A stretch of DNA of 64,000 nt from 'Nostoc azollae' 0708 (GTDB lineage Bacteria; Cyanobacteriota; Cyanobacteriia; Cyanobacteriales; Nostocaceae), in NCBI RefSeq assembly GCF_000196515.1, contig NC_014248.1:620001-684000 (forward strand). The letters run 5' to 3'. The translations under genes were made by a program, and so were the position numbers. Below the pieces are notes generated by a model. It was not told the origin of the DNA, did not search any database, and saw only the letters and a list, made by a program, of their open reading frames with translations. Position 1 is the first letter of the stretch. Every line of letters starts with the position of its first letter. Below, in pieces: positions 26,367 through 36,503 of the stretch.

Positions 26367-28532
26367 TTAAGTCATGTTTGTAGAACGTAATGCCATAGAC
26401 ATGAAAGTTTTTTGGGAATTGGCTTCTGGACAATTATCGCAGGGTCGTCTTTGAATATAACTCCCATCAGACTGTAGTTCCCAGGCTTGACGGTTATCAG
26501 CTAACATAATTCCCAGGATTTCTTGCAAATCTTTGGCAATATCTTGGTCTTTGATGGGAGTGGTAACTTCCACTCGACGATCTAGATTACGACGCATCCA
26601 GTCAGCACTGCCAATATATATTTCTTCTTGAGTATTATTGTAGAAGTAAAAAATGCGGGAATGTTCTAGAAATCGGCCAATAATGCTGATGACACGAATA
26701 TTTTCACTGATGTCTTTGAGTCCAGGACGCAAGCAGCATATACCCCTGATAATCAGGTCAATCTGCACACCAGTACGGGAGGCATCATATAGGGCAGCGA
26801 TAATTTCGGGATCGACTAGGGCGTTCATTTTGGCAACGATACGGCCGGAAAATCCGTTTTTAACATTTTCGATTTCTCGCTTGATTAATCCCAGAAAGCA
26901 ATCACGCATATTCACAGGTGCAACTAATATTTCTCGATAAGATTTTTGCAGAGAATATCCGGTTAAGAAGTTAAACAGATCTGTTAAATCTGCACCTAAT
27001 TCTTCACGACAACTCAACAAACCTAAATCTGTATATAATCGTGCTGTTTTCGGGTTATAATTTCCGGTCCCAATATGGACATAACGGCGTATCCGGTCTT
27101 TTTCTCGTCGCACTACTAATACGATTTTACTATGGGTTTTGAGTCCGACTAAACCATAAACAACATGAACACCAACTTTTTCTAAACGTCTGGCCCAATA
27201 AATATTATTTTCCTCATCAAATCGGGCTTTTAATTCTACTAGAACAGACACCTGTTTACCATTTTCAGCCGCAGCAATTAAAGCATTAACTATGGGTGAA
27301 TCACCAGAAGTCCGGTAGAGAGTCATTTTAATAGCTAATACATTTGGATCCCAAGCGGCATGAGTAATAAACCGTTCGACTGTGCCAGAAAATGATTGAT
27401 AAGGATGATGTACTAAGAGGTCTTTTTCTCGAATAATAGAAAAGAAGTCTTTCCCTTCTTCTAGTTCCAATAAATCGGGATCTATGTTTGGTTCTCTGAG
27501 ACGTTGTAAACGGTAAGGAACAACAGATTGACGTGGTAGTTCTTTGAGTGCTGATAATGGTAAGGCCATAAAATACATCAAGTCTCGCAGTCCCAATAAA
27601 CCATCGACTTGATAAATATCGTTTTCCGTTAGTTCCAAATCTTGCAACAACCGACAACGTAATACTTCTGGTGTTTGGGATTTAATTTCTAACCTGACGG
27701 GAGTCCCACCCATGCGACGTTTGCGGAGTTCTTGTTCAATGGCTAATAACAAATCATCGGCTTCGTCTTCTTCCAGTTCTAGGTCAGCATCACGAGTAAT
27801 GCGGAAGGGGTGACATTCTTGTATATTCATCCCTGGAAACAGGTACTCTAGATTGTGTGCGATCGCTTGTTCCAAAGGTATACCTGTCCAATACACAGGT
27901 TTACCGTTGTTTTGAAGTCCTAATTCCGACGGTAACGGTAAAAATCGTGGTAAAACACTGGGAACTTTGACTCTGGCAAAAAATTCTTCTTCAGTCTCTG
28001 GATTCTTCACGACAACAGCCAAATTCAAACTGAGATTAGAAATGTAAGGAAAAGGATGACTAGGATCAACAGCAAGAGGAGTTAGAACCGGAAAGATTTG
28101 TTCTTTAAAATAATGATCCAGATAACTGCGTTGTTTTGAATTCAGTTCTATGTAATCTAAAATGTAAATTCCCTGATTAAGCAACAATGGCTGTAAAACT
28201 CGCTCAAACTGTTCGTTATGTTTTGTAACTACTGGATTGAGGTACGACCGAATATCATCTAATTGTTGTTGTGGTGTCCGACCGTCGGGAGTTAAGAGAT
28301 TTACTTTTGCTTCTACCTGTTGCTTTAAGGCTGCCACCCGCACCATAAAGAACTCATCCAAGTTAGAACTGAAAATAGCTAAAAATTTGAGGCGTTCTAG
28401 TAGGGGAGTTCTTTCATCACAAGCCTCATGTAATACTCTACTATTAAACTGTAACCAGCTTAACTCTCGGTTTATATAGTATTGTGCATCACTTAAATTA
28501 ATGGCAGGGTTAGTCTTTTTGGATTTTGGCAT
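26367..28532 (-). CDS. ppk1: Polyphosphate kinase 1
   Basis: Ppk1 reversibly makes polyphosphate from ATP. From ATG 28532 (MPKSKKTNPAINLSD) the product has 721 residues, the family's length; an in-frame ATG at 28616 would add a non-conserved leader. The N-domain has YYINRELSWLQFNSRVL and LDEFFMVRVAALKQQ. Both catalytic His motifs are present: GLKTHSKIVLV with the following YVHIGTGNYNPKTARLYTD, and RFLEHSRIFYF. Intact. A small repeat lies just downstream. A HIP1 octamer (GCGATCGC) lies inside the gene near 27859. Confidence 0.97.
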   Translation of the reverse strand: MPKSKKTNPAINLSDAQYYINRELSWLQFNSRVLHEACDERTPLLERLKFLAIFSSNLDEFFMVRVAALKQQVEAKVNLLTPDGRTPQQQLDDIRSYLNPVVTKHNEQFERVLQPLLLNQGIYILDYIELNSKQRSYLDHYFKEQIFPVLTPLAVDPSHPFPYISNLSLNLAVVVKNPETEEEFFARVKVPSVLPRFLPLPSELGLQNNGKPVYWTGIPLEQAIAHNLEYLFPGMNIQECHPFRITRDADLELEEDEADDLLLAIEQELRKRRMGGTPVRLEIKSQTPEVLRCRLLQDLELTENDIYQVDGLLGLRDLMYFMALPLSALKELPRQSVVPYRLQRLREPNIDPDLLELEEGKDFFSIIREKDLLVHHPYQSFSGTVERFITHAAWDPNVLAIKMTLYRTSGDSPIVNALIAAAENGKQVSVLVELKARFDEENNIYWARRLEKVGVHVVYGLVGLKTHSKIVLVVRREKDRIRRYVHIGTGNYNPKTARLYTDLGLLSCREELGADLTDLFNFLTGYSLQKSYREILVAPVNMRDCFLGLIKREIENVKNGFSGRIVAKMNALVDPEIIAALYDASRTGVQIDLIIRGICCLRPGLKDISENIRVISIIGRFLEHSRIFYFYNNTQEEIYIGSADWMRRNLDRRVEVTTPIKDQDIAKDLQEILGIMLADNRQAWELQSDGSYIQRRPCDNCPEANSQKTFMSMALRSTNMT

Positions 28533-28619
28533 GATTACTTTAGAGGCTAGTAGATATCGCGCAGCAAACTGGAGAAGATGTAGTAGACCTGTCAGGAAAA
28601 TTAACTTGGTGTGCAAAAA

Positions 28620-29629
28620 ATGGTAGAAGGGAATTCTGACCGTCTACCAAAAGGAAAAATCCACTAAATTAACTATATTCAAGAATATCCACATCGTAGA
28701 AAACAAATACTGGGAATAACTAACCATCAGTTTCAAGACTTGTTAGCCCAACCTGGAATGTAGCATAAAAAACTTCAAGGTGACATAGAAAGTAAAAAGA
28801 TAGGTATAAATCAGAAAGGAGGAAGGGGCAAGGGAAACTAGAGATAAAATAACAGGTATGTCTATGCTTGTGCTATTGGAGGAAAATGCCAATATTTGAG
28901 GTTTTAGGTCTGCATTTCGGTATATTAACAACGGAAGCAAAAGACACATTTCATTACTGGCTAGAAATATTACGAAATCTTTTCCATGCTAGTCTCCTTG
29001 AACAAGTAGAAAAACATGATAGCGACTATGCCATCGCGATAGAACTACTGACGGAGTTTAACTTAATAGTGGAGAGCATGGAACAGCAATGAGGAAGGCA
29101 TTGAGATCATCAGGAGCAAAAGAGTATTTTCCAGGTAAGAACAAGCAGCACAGATTTAAAAATCAGTTTGTCAACTTACCAGAAGGAAAAGATATTGTTG
29201 ATGTAGAAGTAGGAGAAAAAGGACCAACCAGTGATATTAGCTCCAGAAGGAAAAGATATTGTTGATATAGAAGTAGGAGAAAAAGGCCCAACCAGTGATA
29301 TTAGCTTATTTCGAGAGCAACAAGAAAAGTTCCATAACAACCACATGTTTGAAGGAGATAAAGCATATCAAGGAGGAAGGAATATTAGCACACCTTATAA
29401 GAAACCACTTAAAGGAGAATTAACCTTAGAATCAAAGGTAGGAAACAAAGAGTTTTTCACCAAGGGTATTTTTATTGAATAGGTCATTAGACTTGTAAAA
29501 ATATTCCGGGTACCTCAACAGGCATTTCCCCTGAATTCCCCAATTTACTCACAAGTAATTCTTACTAAGTATTTGTGGTTTAGTCACATTATATTAGGAA
29601 TTAGTTCATTAGTTTTGCCCATTTCATAA
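28620..29629 (+). pseudogene. DDE transposase relic (IS5-like, DDE_Tnp_4 type)
   Basis: Fragments in different frames read INYIQEYPHRRKQILGIT, CYWRKMPIFEVLGLHFGI, then KGPTSDISLFREQQEKFHNN, FEGDKAYQGGRNISTPYKKP and VIRLVKIFRVPQQAFPLNSP, matching IS5-like DDE_4 transposases (GDKAYQG carries the second Asp). A 64-bp tandem duplication and several stops inactivate it. I could not define the terminal repeats. Confidence 0.75.
29179..29306. repeat. 64-bp tandem duplication inside a transposase relic
   Basis: 29179-29242 and 29243-29306 are near-identical, differing at two positions. As 64 is not a multiple of three, the duplication itself shifts the frame. Confidence 0.85.
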
Positions 29630-29844
29630 ATGTTATGGATATGAGGTCAGTTATGAATTTGTCATCAATATCTTCATGGATAGTTCCTATCATTAACTAT
29701 TCCCAAACCTGATTCTTTTCTTCGCTCTTTCCTCATCTTAACACTATGGAAAGCCAGACACAGACTCCTTTGTGAATTTTCGGACCTGTCTAGTTAATAT
29801 AGTGAGTTTTGGTTAAGAGATATTTAACAAACAATACGGAAATA

Positions 29845-31209
29845 ATGTTCCAAGCTACTCGTCGTCGTCTTGCTCTTTGGTACACTGCTGTTACTGCTAT
29901 TTTACTACTCTTATTTGCCACTGGGGTTTATTTATATGTTCGCAATACGCTAATTGAACGAGTTGATGATACATTAAATCATGTAGTCGAAGTAGTAGAG
30001 CGTTCATTGGTAATTGAACCTGTTAACTTCCAACCTGATAAACTCCGCGTGAATGTAGAAGCGAGTTTTCGTAATAATTCTCATACAGCAGAAGACGATC
30101 GCATTGACCTAGAATGGTTTAGCCCCACTGGTGAATTATGGTGGTCAACTTTTTCCGAACCTATAAATATTCCTATTCATGGAAATACAGGTGAAACTGT
30201 TCGTGTGGTGAGATTGGGGGGATGGGGAGACTCAGAACTGCTACTGCGACAAGTTACCCATCGGGTAGAAATGGGAAGACAGGTTTTAGGATATCTGCGC
30301 GTGAGTCATCCTTGGTTTGAAGTCACCAAACCCAGTCGTCAGTTGATTTTCGATTTGGCTTTAGGAATTTGGTTAATGGTGTTGTCAGTAGCTGCGAGTG
30401 GTTGGTTTCTGTCTGGGAAAGCTATGGAACCAGTGGGAGAGTCTTACGAACGTCTCAAGCAATTTACAGCTGATGCTTCCCATGAACTGAGAAGTCCCAT
30501 TGCTTTGATTCAAACTAATGTCCAAGTTGCACTGGCTGATTTAGACTTAGAAACCAGCAGTGTTGCTCATTATCAGCAACAATTAAAATTAGTAGAAAGA
30601 TTAACCAAGCGTTTGGGTAAATTGGTAAATGATTTATTATTTTTAGCACGACAAGATAGTGAAATTGGCCAAGAAGTTTTTTCAACTTGTCCCCTTGATG
30701 CTTTGCTAATGGAAGTTGTGGAAGAACAACAACTGGTAGCTAAAGAAAAAGAAATTACCTTAACTCTCAACTTGGTTGATCCTTCCTTAGAACTTGACCC
30801 AGAATTACAAGACAATTGGTTTACTTTGATGGGAAACTGGGACCAATTGGTGCGGTTATGTACAAATTTGATTGGTAATGCTTTGCATTATACACCAACT
30901 CAGGGAAAAGTGCAGGTTGAGTTAGCACGGGTTTCTGGTGTGCGTTATGGTGTGGCTTGTTTGGAAGTTAAAATCAGTGATACGGGAGTTGGTATACCTC
31001 CAGAATCATTACCACGATTGTTTGATAGATTTTATCGTGTAGATCCAGCGCGAACTCATCAAAGTCGCGAAACTACAACTAGTTCAGGATTGGGACTGGC
31101 GATCGCACAGGCAATTGTTGAACATCATCAAGGACAAATCCAAGTAGAAAGTATCTTTAGTAAAGGTACTACTTTTACCGTGATTTTACCCATCACTCTT
31201 GAGTATTAA
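29845..31209 (+). CDS. Membrane-bound sensor histidine kinase
   Basis: From ATG 29845 (MFQATRRRLALWYTAVT) the product has 454 residues. Two membrane helices (about 11-32 and 167-190) bracket a periplasmic sensor of about 135 residues. The HisKA box is FTADASHELRSPIALIQTN with phospho-His about 213, then the N box NLIGNALHYTPTQ, G1 SDTGVGIP, and G2 SSGLGLAIAQAI. No clear HAMP domain. No response regulator gene is next to it, so the partner is unknown. Upstream 29630-29844 is gene-free. Confidence 0.92.
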   Translation: MFQATRRRLALWYTAVTAILLLLFATGVYLYVRNTLIERVDDTLNHVVEVVERSLVIEPVNFQPDKLRVNVEASFRNNSHTAEDDRIDLEWFSPTGELWWSTFSEPINIPIHGNTGETVRVVRLGGWGDSELLLRQVTHRVEMGRQVLGYLRVSHPWFEVTKPSRQLIFDLALGIWLMVLSVAASGWFLSGKAMEPVGESYERLKQFTADASHELRSPIALIQTNVQVALADLDLETSSVAHYQQQLKLVERLTKRLGKLVNDLLFLARQDSEIGQEVFSTCPLDALLMEVVEEQQLVAKEKEITLTLNLVDPSLELDPELQDNWFTLMGNWDQLVRLCTNLIGNALHYTPTQGKVQVELARVSGVRYGVACLEVKISDTGVGIPPESLPRLFDRFYRVDPARTHQSRETTTSSGLGLAIAQAIVEHHQGQIQVESIFSKGTTFTVILPITLEY

Positions 31210-31288
31210 ATTAATAGTTAAACATTTATTCAACATTTGTTTCCTGTGGTAGAGGGAGACAAATATATTGACTTATTAGTGTAGATAT

Positions 31289-31441
31289 TAAGTAGGTGGT
31301 TGTTAAAAACTGTCGTTATGACAAGGCAAGAAGTAAAAGGCAATAGGGAAGAGGTTTTGGTCAATTTTATTTTTCGTTACATACTAACTAATCTCCGACA
31401 AGCCACTGCGCGTCTACGGTTTTTTTGTGCCTTCCTACTTA
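31289..31441. repeat. TAAGTAGG-ended small repeat, copy B (153 bp, divergent)
   Basis: Starts TAAGTAGGTGG and ends CCTACTTA; the interior shares only patches (TTTCGTTACATACT) with copies A and C. It sits between the histidine kinase and the DUF2267 gene. Confidence 0.6.
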
Positions 31442-31481
31442 GTTAAAGATGAAAAAATTACAACATTAGGTTTCAGGACAG

Positions 31482-32366
31482 ATGCCAAATACCATGAGAC
31501 AAGATATTACTTACACTTTACTAAATAAAATTAAAGAAACTGGCAGGGGAATGCATGAAGTTCACTTTCATCAAAGTGATTTTCCCGGACATCAAATCAC
31601 TATAGGTGAATTTTTAGGACACTTAGATTACTTAAATCAAAGTCATTATATCAATGCTGAGTTTACAGGTAATACCTATGCAACACAAGAATATCTTCCT
31701 GATTTGATTCACCCCCAGGAAATTGACCTGCGAATTGCCAACAATTATAGCGCACGGGATGGACCTTTACCACATTTGATCACTTTCAAAAAAGCAGAAA
31801 TAACCGAAAAAGTCCAGAATCTATTAGAGAAATTAGAAGTTAATCAGCCCCAATTTTCAGAAACAAAACCATCAGTAGCTATTGCTGATAAAAATTTGCC
31901 GTTTTTAGACAAAGTAATGGCTAAAAGTGGGTTGATAGATATTTTCGATGTGAGGGATTTAACAGAAGTATTTTTCCGAGTCATGGGGGATTTAATGAGA
32001 ACTGAAGCTGCTTACAGAGTGGAAGCGGAACTCCATGAATAAGCAGAAATAAAAGCAGAAATAACTAGAGATAAATCCCTACAACTAGTAGAAATTGCCG
32101 ATTTGTGGCATGATACCAACCCAATTGTGGCATTTTTAAGTCGACTCTGTCCACCTTTACAACCAACAGGAATTTTCAGAGCAATTGATAGCGCTCGCTT
32201 TTTATTACGAGTTGCAAATGAAGGAGGAATACCACCAAATGTAGATGTAGAACAAGTAGTTAAAGCTGTATTTTATACCACCAAAGATGAATTATCAGCA
32301 GAACGAATTCAAGAAATTTTTACCTGGCTACCTGATAGAATTCATCAAATGTGGGAAGAGGCGTAA
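31482..32366 (+). pseudogene. DUF2267-domain protein interrupted by one UAA
   Basis: The frame runs 186 codons, hits TAA at 32040-32042 (after EAELHE) and continues in the same frame for 108 more codons. The first part includes MHEVHFHQSDFPGHQITIG; the part after the stop includes FRAIDSARFLLRVANEGGIP and AERIQEIFTWLPDRIHQMWE, close to DUF2267. Everything else is in frame, so only one base change separates it from a 294-codon gene. It may be a very young pseudogene, two translated pieces, or a readthrough case. The A-rich context (GAATAAGCAGAAATAAAAG) has no obvious recoding structure. Confidence 0.65.
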
Positions 32367-32463
32367 TTAGGTGGTAGGGAACAGGTAACAAGGAGAAAAT
32401 GATTTACCTACAACCTACACCCTATTCCCAATTCTGAATATTTTCACAAGAGGAGTAAAAATA

Positions 32464-33219
32464 ATGGATTTTCCTAAATATATGAAATTATTTGGCACTG
32501 TTTGTAGTGGATTATTGATGAACTTACCAATCATTCCGCAAGCAGTTTTGGCAAAAGAAACAACTTCTAAACTTAACCCTTGTCCCGGTATTCTTTATGA
32601 AGAACCTTATAATATTCGGGTTATAGTTCCCGCAGTTTGTCCTCCCAATGATTTGACACTCATACTCATGCAACTTGGGTTACTACCAGTCCCTACTACT
32701 CCACCACCATACCAAGTAAGGTTGGGTGTGGGAGGTGAAGCACCAGCACCATCAGCACTGAATCCTAATCCCGGTATTTTTAGTGAACAGCCTTATAATC
32801 GTTCTCAACGCGGATTTCGGTCAGGAGATAATGTACAAACTGTACCAACTCTTCCCCCATCCAACAGCTTACAACTACCTGCATCAGAACAAAGACAAGA
32901 TCCCAGTGCAAGAATGACACTAGCAGATAGCAAAGTAAATATCAAGCTAATTAATAATTCAGGGGCAAACGTTACTTACCAAGTTATTGGTGATACAGCC
33001 CCACGCAAGTTACAAGGTAAATCAGGAGTGACTCTACGAAGTTTAAGTACACCAGTAACTGTGACATTTCAACGGGAAGATGGCGGATTTTTGATGGTCA
33101 CACCTAAACCTGGTCAAGAAAAAGGAACATTAGAAGTAACATTGCAAGAAACAAGTGATTTTAACCAAGATAGAAGTGCAATGAATATTCAATCAAACGG
33201 TTCAGTATTCTTGAATTAG
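32464..33219 (+). CDS. Secreted protein with repeated NPxPGI motif, function unknown
   Basis: A 251-residue protein with a signal peptide (cleavage probably after VLA, about residue 30). Two copies of a short motif, NPCPGILYEEPYN (about 38) and NPNPGIFSEQPYN (about 98), bracket a Pro-rich stretch. The C-terminal 90 residues (VNIKLINNSGANVTYQVIGD ... TVTFQREDGG) look like a beta-sandwich. GAGGAGTAAAAATA precedes the ATG. Four Cys-poor segments and no catalytic motif suggest a binding or structural role. Confidence 0.7.
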   Translation: MDFPKYMKLFGTVCSGLLMNLPIIPQAVLAKETTSKLNPCPGILYEEPYNIRVIVPAVCPPNDLTLILMQLGLLPVPTTPPPYQVRLGVGGEAPAPSALNPNPGIFSEQPYNRSQRGFRSGDNVQTVPTLPPSNSLQLPASEQRQDPSARMTLADSKVNIKLINNSGANVTYQVIGDTAPRKLQGKSGVTLRSLSTPVTVTFQREDGGFLMVTPKPGQEKGTLEVTLQETSDFNQDRSAMNIQSNGSVFLN

Positions 33220-33313
33220 TCATTAGTAATTGTTCATTAGTCATTATATAACTTAATGACCATACCATCTTCTGTCACCTGTTACCTGTTAACTGTCACC
33301 TGCTTTAATACAG

Positions 33314-34420
33314 TTAACTTCCTTTCAATTGATTGAGACTATGCATCAATTTCGCTTCTTGTTTAATGTCATCTAATTTTCGTGCTAGTGAAAGCGCCTG
33401 TTCATAGAAATTACGTGCTTTGGGATAATCACGGATTTGTTCATACAATTGACCGGAGGATACGAAATATTTTAGTTCCTCGTTGGGACTATTTAAAAAT
33501 TTAGCGATTGCAAGCCGTTGTTCTAGTAATTCCAAACACCGTTCATAACGACCAACAGCACTATGAGCCGTCACTAAACCATCAATTGCTCGTAGTTGGT
33601 CACGACGATAGGAATTCATTTTCGCTAACCGCATCGCTGTCCCATAAGCACCTATGGTATTTCCATAATCTCCCACCATTAAGTAAGAATCACCTAAGTT
33701 ATTGAGGGTATTTATTTCACCGATAACATTACCTGTTTGGCGGCGAAAAAATAAAGCAGTTTCCGCTAATTTAACAGCTTGATTATAATCACCCAATCTT
33801 ATATATACCAGGCTTAAATTACTCAGAGAAAGCCCTTTTCCTTCAATATCATCAAGATTGCGAGCAATCACTAAAGCATCTTGAATAGTTTCTCCAGCGG
33901 CTTTTGGCTCGCCTTTTTGTAACAACAGAGTTGCAAGATTATTAAGTCCAAAAATCTGATTTTTAAAATCCTTATTATCACGCGCTATTCCTAACCGACG
34001 ACGGATAGCACCTTCAGCATCTTTGAGATTACCTAATTTTAGATAAGCACCAGCGAGTAAATCATAGGTTGAACCCTGTGCGTTCATATCACCAAGAGAG
34101 TGATAAATTTCTAGTGCTTTTAATCCATATTCAATGGTTTTATTCACAGAACCAGAAGCATATTGTTGTCTACCGAGGCACAGTAACCTATCAGCTTCTT
34201 CTCTGAACTGTCTAACATTTAATCGTTTGCCAATAGGATGATTTAAAGGACTATAGATTTGGTTGGTAATATCAATGGCATTAGCCCCAGTAGGTATGGA
34301 AGAGGCAGTAAATAATAGAGTATAAATAATAATCGCTGGCAATTTATGAACTTGCTGTAAAATCAGGGAATCATGTAAACTGAAAATAGTAGAATTCGAT
34401 AAGAAATGTAGTTTTTTCAT
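33314..34420 (-). CDS. Tetratricopeptide-repeat protein, exported
   Basis: The 368-residue product has a hydrophobic segment at about 28-48 ending SIPTGANA, a late-placed signal peptide; the true start may lie further in. From about 70 onward it contains seven or so 40-residue TPR units of the kind with GN.....G.....A...Y..AL.IA..L.D, such as GLNNLATLLLQKGEPKAAGE and TLNNLGDSYLMVGDYGNTIG. Probably a periplasmic or lipid-facing scaffold. Followed at 101 bases by the sigma-like gene on the same strand. Confidence 0.85.
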   Translation of the reverse strand: MKKLHFLSNSTIFSLHDSLILQQVHKLPAIIIYTLLFTASSIPTGANAIDITNQIYSPLNHPIGKRLNVRQFREEADRLLCLGRQQYASGSVNKTIEYGLKALEIYHSLGDMNAQGSTYDLLAGAYLKLGNLKDAEGAIRRRLGIARDNKDFKNQIFGLNNLATLLLQKGEPKAAGETIQDALVIARNLDDIEGKGLSLSNLSLVYIRLGDYNQAVKLAETALFFRRQTGNVIGEINTLNNLGDSYLMVGDYGNTIGAYGTAMRLAKMNSYRRDQLRAIDGLVTAHSAVGRYERCLELLEQRLAIAKFLNSPNEELKYFVSSGQLYEQIRDYPKARNFYEQALSLARKLDDIKQEAKLMHSLNQLKGS

Positions 34421-34521
34421 AAAAATTAACCATGAAATTCCGGCTTTTCAAAAAGGTGTAAGCAAAAGTTTAAATTTTTAGGTACAAAATAGCTAATTTC
34501 AGATTGATACCTAAGTCAAGC

Positions 34522-35145
34522 TTACGCGGCATTTTCACCTAAGTAAATGGCGCGAATATCAGCTGGTAATTTGTCTTCTAGGATACGATAACCTTCTTGG
34601 AGAAAATTGGCTACTTCGTCAGGGGAAGTCTTTTCGCCTTCAGCTTGCAGATAAGCAGCGATGCGTGTTTCACTCCAGTGCAAGGTTTGAGCCATCAAGA
34701 CAATTAACCGTAATATTGACGGTAGTTGGTCTAATGACTGTTCTATATAACACCATAACGGTGGTGAAGTGTCCTTGAGTGAATAATGAATTGCCTCTGT
34801 TGGTGGTAATTTAATTTCATTAATGCAGAACGCAGTTATGTTAATTAACCAGTTTTGCAAGGTTAATATATCCTCACCTGTTTCCGGGTTAGTTAGATAG
34901 AGTGCACCGAGTTCATAGTATATATGTCGCCATGTGAGCGCAAATAGATAATCTGCCTGGACAGGCGATCGCGCCGAATGTTGAATCAAAGTGTAAACTA
35001 TAGGGCTATAGCGGCAAAAAATGACCGTAAAGTATTTACCATCATCGGGATAGCGCCTAAACAGAGTCAGTAATTCCTGGTCGGTGTGATGAAACAGCGA
35101 TTTAACCAGAGGATGATTAGCTTCAGGAAAAGAAGGAATTTGCAC
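34522..35145 (-). CDS. Sigma-70-like (ECF-type) protein, divergent
   Basis: The 207-residue protein has TDQELLTLFRRYPDDGKYF near the N-terminus, like the region 2 start of ECF sigma factors, and a C-terminal part LDQLPSILRLIVLMAQTLHW followed by SETRIAAYLQAEG, like region 4 helix-turn-helix. I recall similar Nostoc proteins annotated as sigma-70 family. The match is weak and key region 2 promoter-melting residues are not obvious. It lies upstream of the TPR gene and could regulate it; this is inference. Confidence 0.55.
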   Translation of the reverse strand: MQIPSFPEANHPLVKSLFHHTDQELLTLFRRYPDDGKYFTVIFCRYSPIVYTLIQHSARSPVQADYLFALTWRHIYYELGALYLTNPETGEDILTLQNWLINITAFCINEIKLPPTEAIHYSLKDTSPPLWCYIEQSLDQLPSILRLIVLMAQTLHWSETRIAAYLQAEGEKTSPDEVANFLQEGYRILEDKLPADIRAIYLGENAA

Positions 35146-35359
35146 AAGCCTTTAAATAGTAGTGGTTAAAATATACAGGGTAATTGGGCATGGGGTATAG
35201 GGCATTGGGAAAATTACTTCCCCATCTCCCTTCATCTTCGCCAGTCCCCAATACCTATTCCCTGCCTCAAACTATGAGATAAACTAAAAAAGAGGACTTA
35301 ATATTTAGTCTTTATCGAGAATACTAAAAGCGGCTCCCTTATACAATCTTTGTTTATTC

Positions 35360-35956
35360 ATGGTTATAGCAGCTAATTTGATACCTTTCCTGCTTAGTCC
35401 CTTTACTTTAGGCTCTTTCTTACCTTCCTTACCGTTGGATAGCCTGTTCTCCACCCAAGGCATAATGATTATGCTGTTGGCAGGTTATGCTGGTGCAATG
35501 TGGATGTTTCTGACCAGCGCCCCCAAAGTCTATACTGTCATGGTGTCGGACTTGGAAATTGCTCGACAGTTGTATGAAGGCTTACTAGATTTGCCAGCAG
35601 CAGAAGTACCTTTGCACTATTACTACAACTACGAACAAACCATTGGTGCAACTGGCATAGACCCGCTTTATCTGTCCACCAGTCCCAGTTGGTCAAATAA
35701 AATGATGAATAACGCCAACGATGGGTTGTGGTATCAATTAAAGAAAAATACTCAACTCCACATTATTACTGGTGCGAGTATAGGTACTAAAAATCAGCAA
35801 CGCCATGTTTGTTTTGACCATGAATGTTTGGAGTTGATTTTAATGCGGGTGGAAACACGAGGTTTGAAGTTCAAGATTCGCAATCAGAAGCCTTTGAATT
35901 TTTTGGTAAAAGACTACGAAGGACGCGTGATTGAATTGGCTGAAGTTAAGGGGTAG
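35360..35956 (+). CDS. Conserved cyanobacterial protein, glyoxalase-like domain
   Basis: The 198-residue product has two hydrophobic segments in the first 52 residues, then a soluble part with VYTVMVSDLEIARQLYEGLL, which resembles the opening of vicinal-oxygen-chelate (glyoxalase-like) domains, and LELILMRVETRGLKFKIRNQ. The metal ligands of true glyoxalases are not evident. It is divergent from the sigma-like gene. Confidence 0.65.
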   Translation: MVIAANLIPFLLSPFTLGSFLPSLPLDSLFSTQGIMIMLLAGYAGAMWMFLTSAPKVYTVMVSDLEIARQLYEGLLDLPAAEVPLHYYYNYEQTIGATGIDPLYLSTSPSWSNKMMNNANDGLWYQLKKNTQLHIITGASIGTKNQQRHVCFDHECLELILMRVETRGLKFKIRNQKPLNFLVKDYEGRVIELAEVKG

Positions 35957-36083
35957 GTTTCTTCATAAATCTTTAGAGTGTGTTGGGTTTTTTGCTGATG
36001 CACCCTAAATTTCTTCATATTTGTTTCAAGATTTAAAAGGCTCACGCAAAGACGCAACGGAAGAAAAAGCAGTGTGTAAAACC

Positions 36084-36334
36084 AATACCGTCGCCAAAAT
36101 AGGGGGGTGAGTTGATGATGCTTGAACTATTAACTCCCATTTCTTTGAGGCTTGCCAAAAATAATAAGTCTTAAAAATTCCTTCCAGGTTTCCTAGAAGT
36201 GTTTTTTAACCTATTAACTCCAGTATAAGGGTTTAAGATTCCAAACTAGCTTTTAAGGACAAGGCTTATGTGTGCTTAACCTTGCCGATTTTGCCAAAAT
36301 TTTTGTAGCCTTTTATTTTGGCTAAGGTATTGTA
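36084..36334. repeat. Dispersed repeat, copy 2 (about 250 bp)
   Basis: Matches 15291-15535; this copy has about 15 extra bases near 36200. It directly abuts the IS630-related small element that starts at 36338. Confidence 0.75.
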
Positions 36335-36337
36335 ATA

Positions 36338-36471
36338 CCAAATTCATAAGAAGCTGCATAGAATATGTATCATATTAAGAATAATTGACCGCAGATAAAC
36401 GCAAATAAAAACAGATAAAGACGGTTAGATCAATGGATTTCATAATTCTGTGCAGCCTCACATAAACTTGG
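36338..36471. repeat. IS630-related MITE (134 bp, TA duplication)
   Basis: With its flanking TA the left end reads TACCAAATTCATAAGAAGCT and the inverted right end TACCAAGTTTATGTGAGGCT; both continue into GCA(T/C)AGAAT. These match the right end of the full IS630 element at 24210-25364 (TACCAATTCTCTATGAGGCT inverted). It has no gene, so it must have been moved by an IS630 transposase in trans. Confidence 0.75.
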
Positions 36472-36503
36472 TATAACTTGTCAAGTTATACCAAGTTTAT
36501 GTG
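36459..36503. repeat. 45-bp perfect palindrome at the MITE edge
   Basis: Arms 36459-36480 and 36482-36503 are exact reverse complements around a single T. The right arm repeats the MITE end in inverted orientation, as if a second insertion or an aberrant transposition product joined head to head. Confidence 0.85.
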
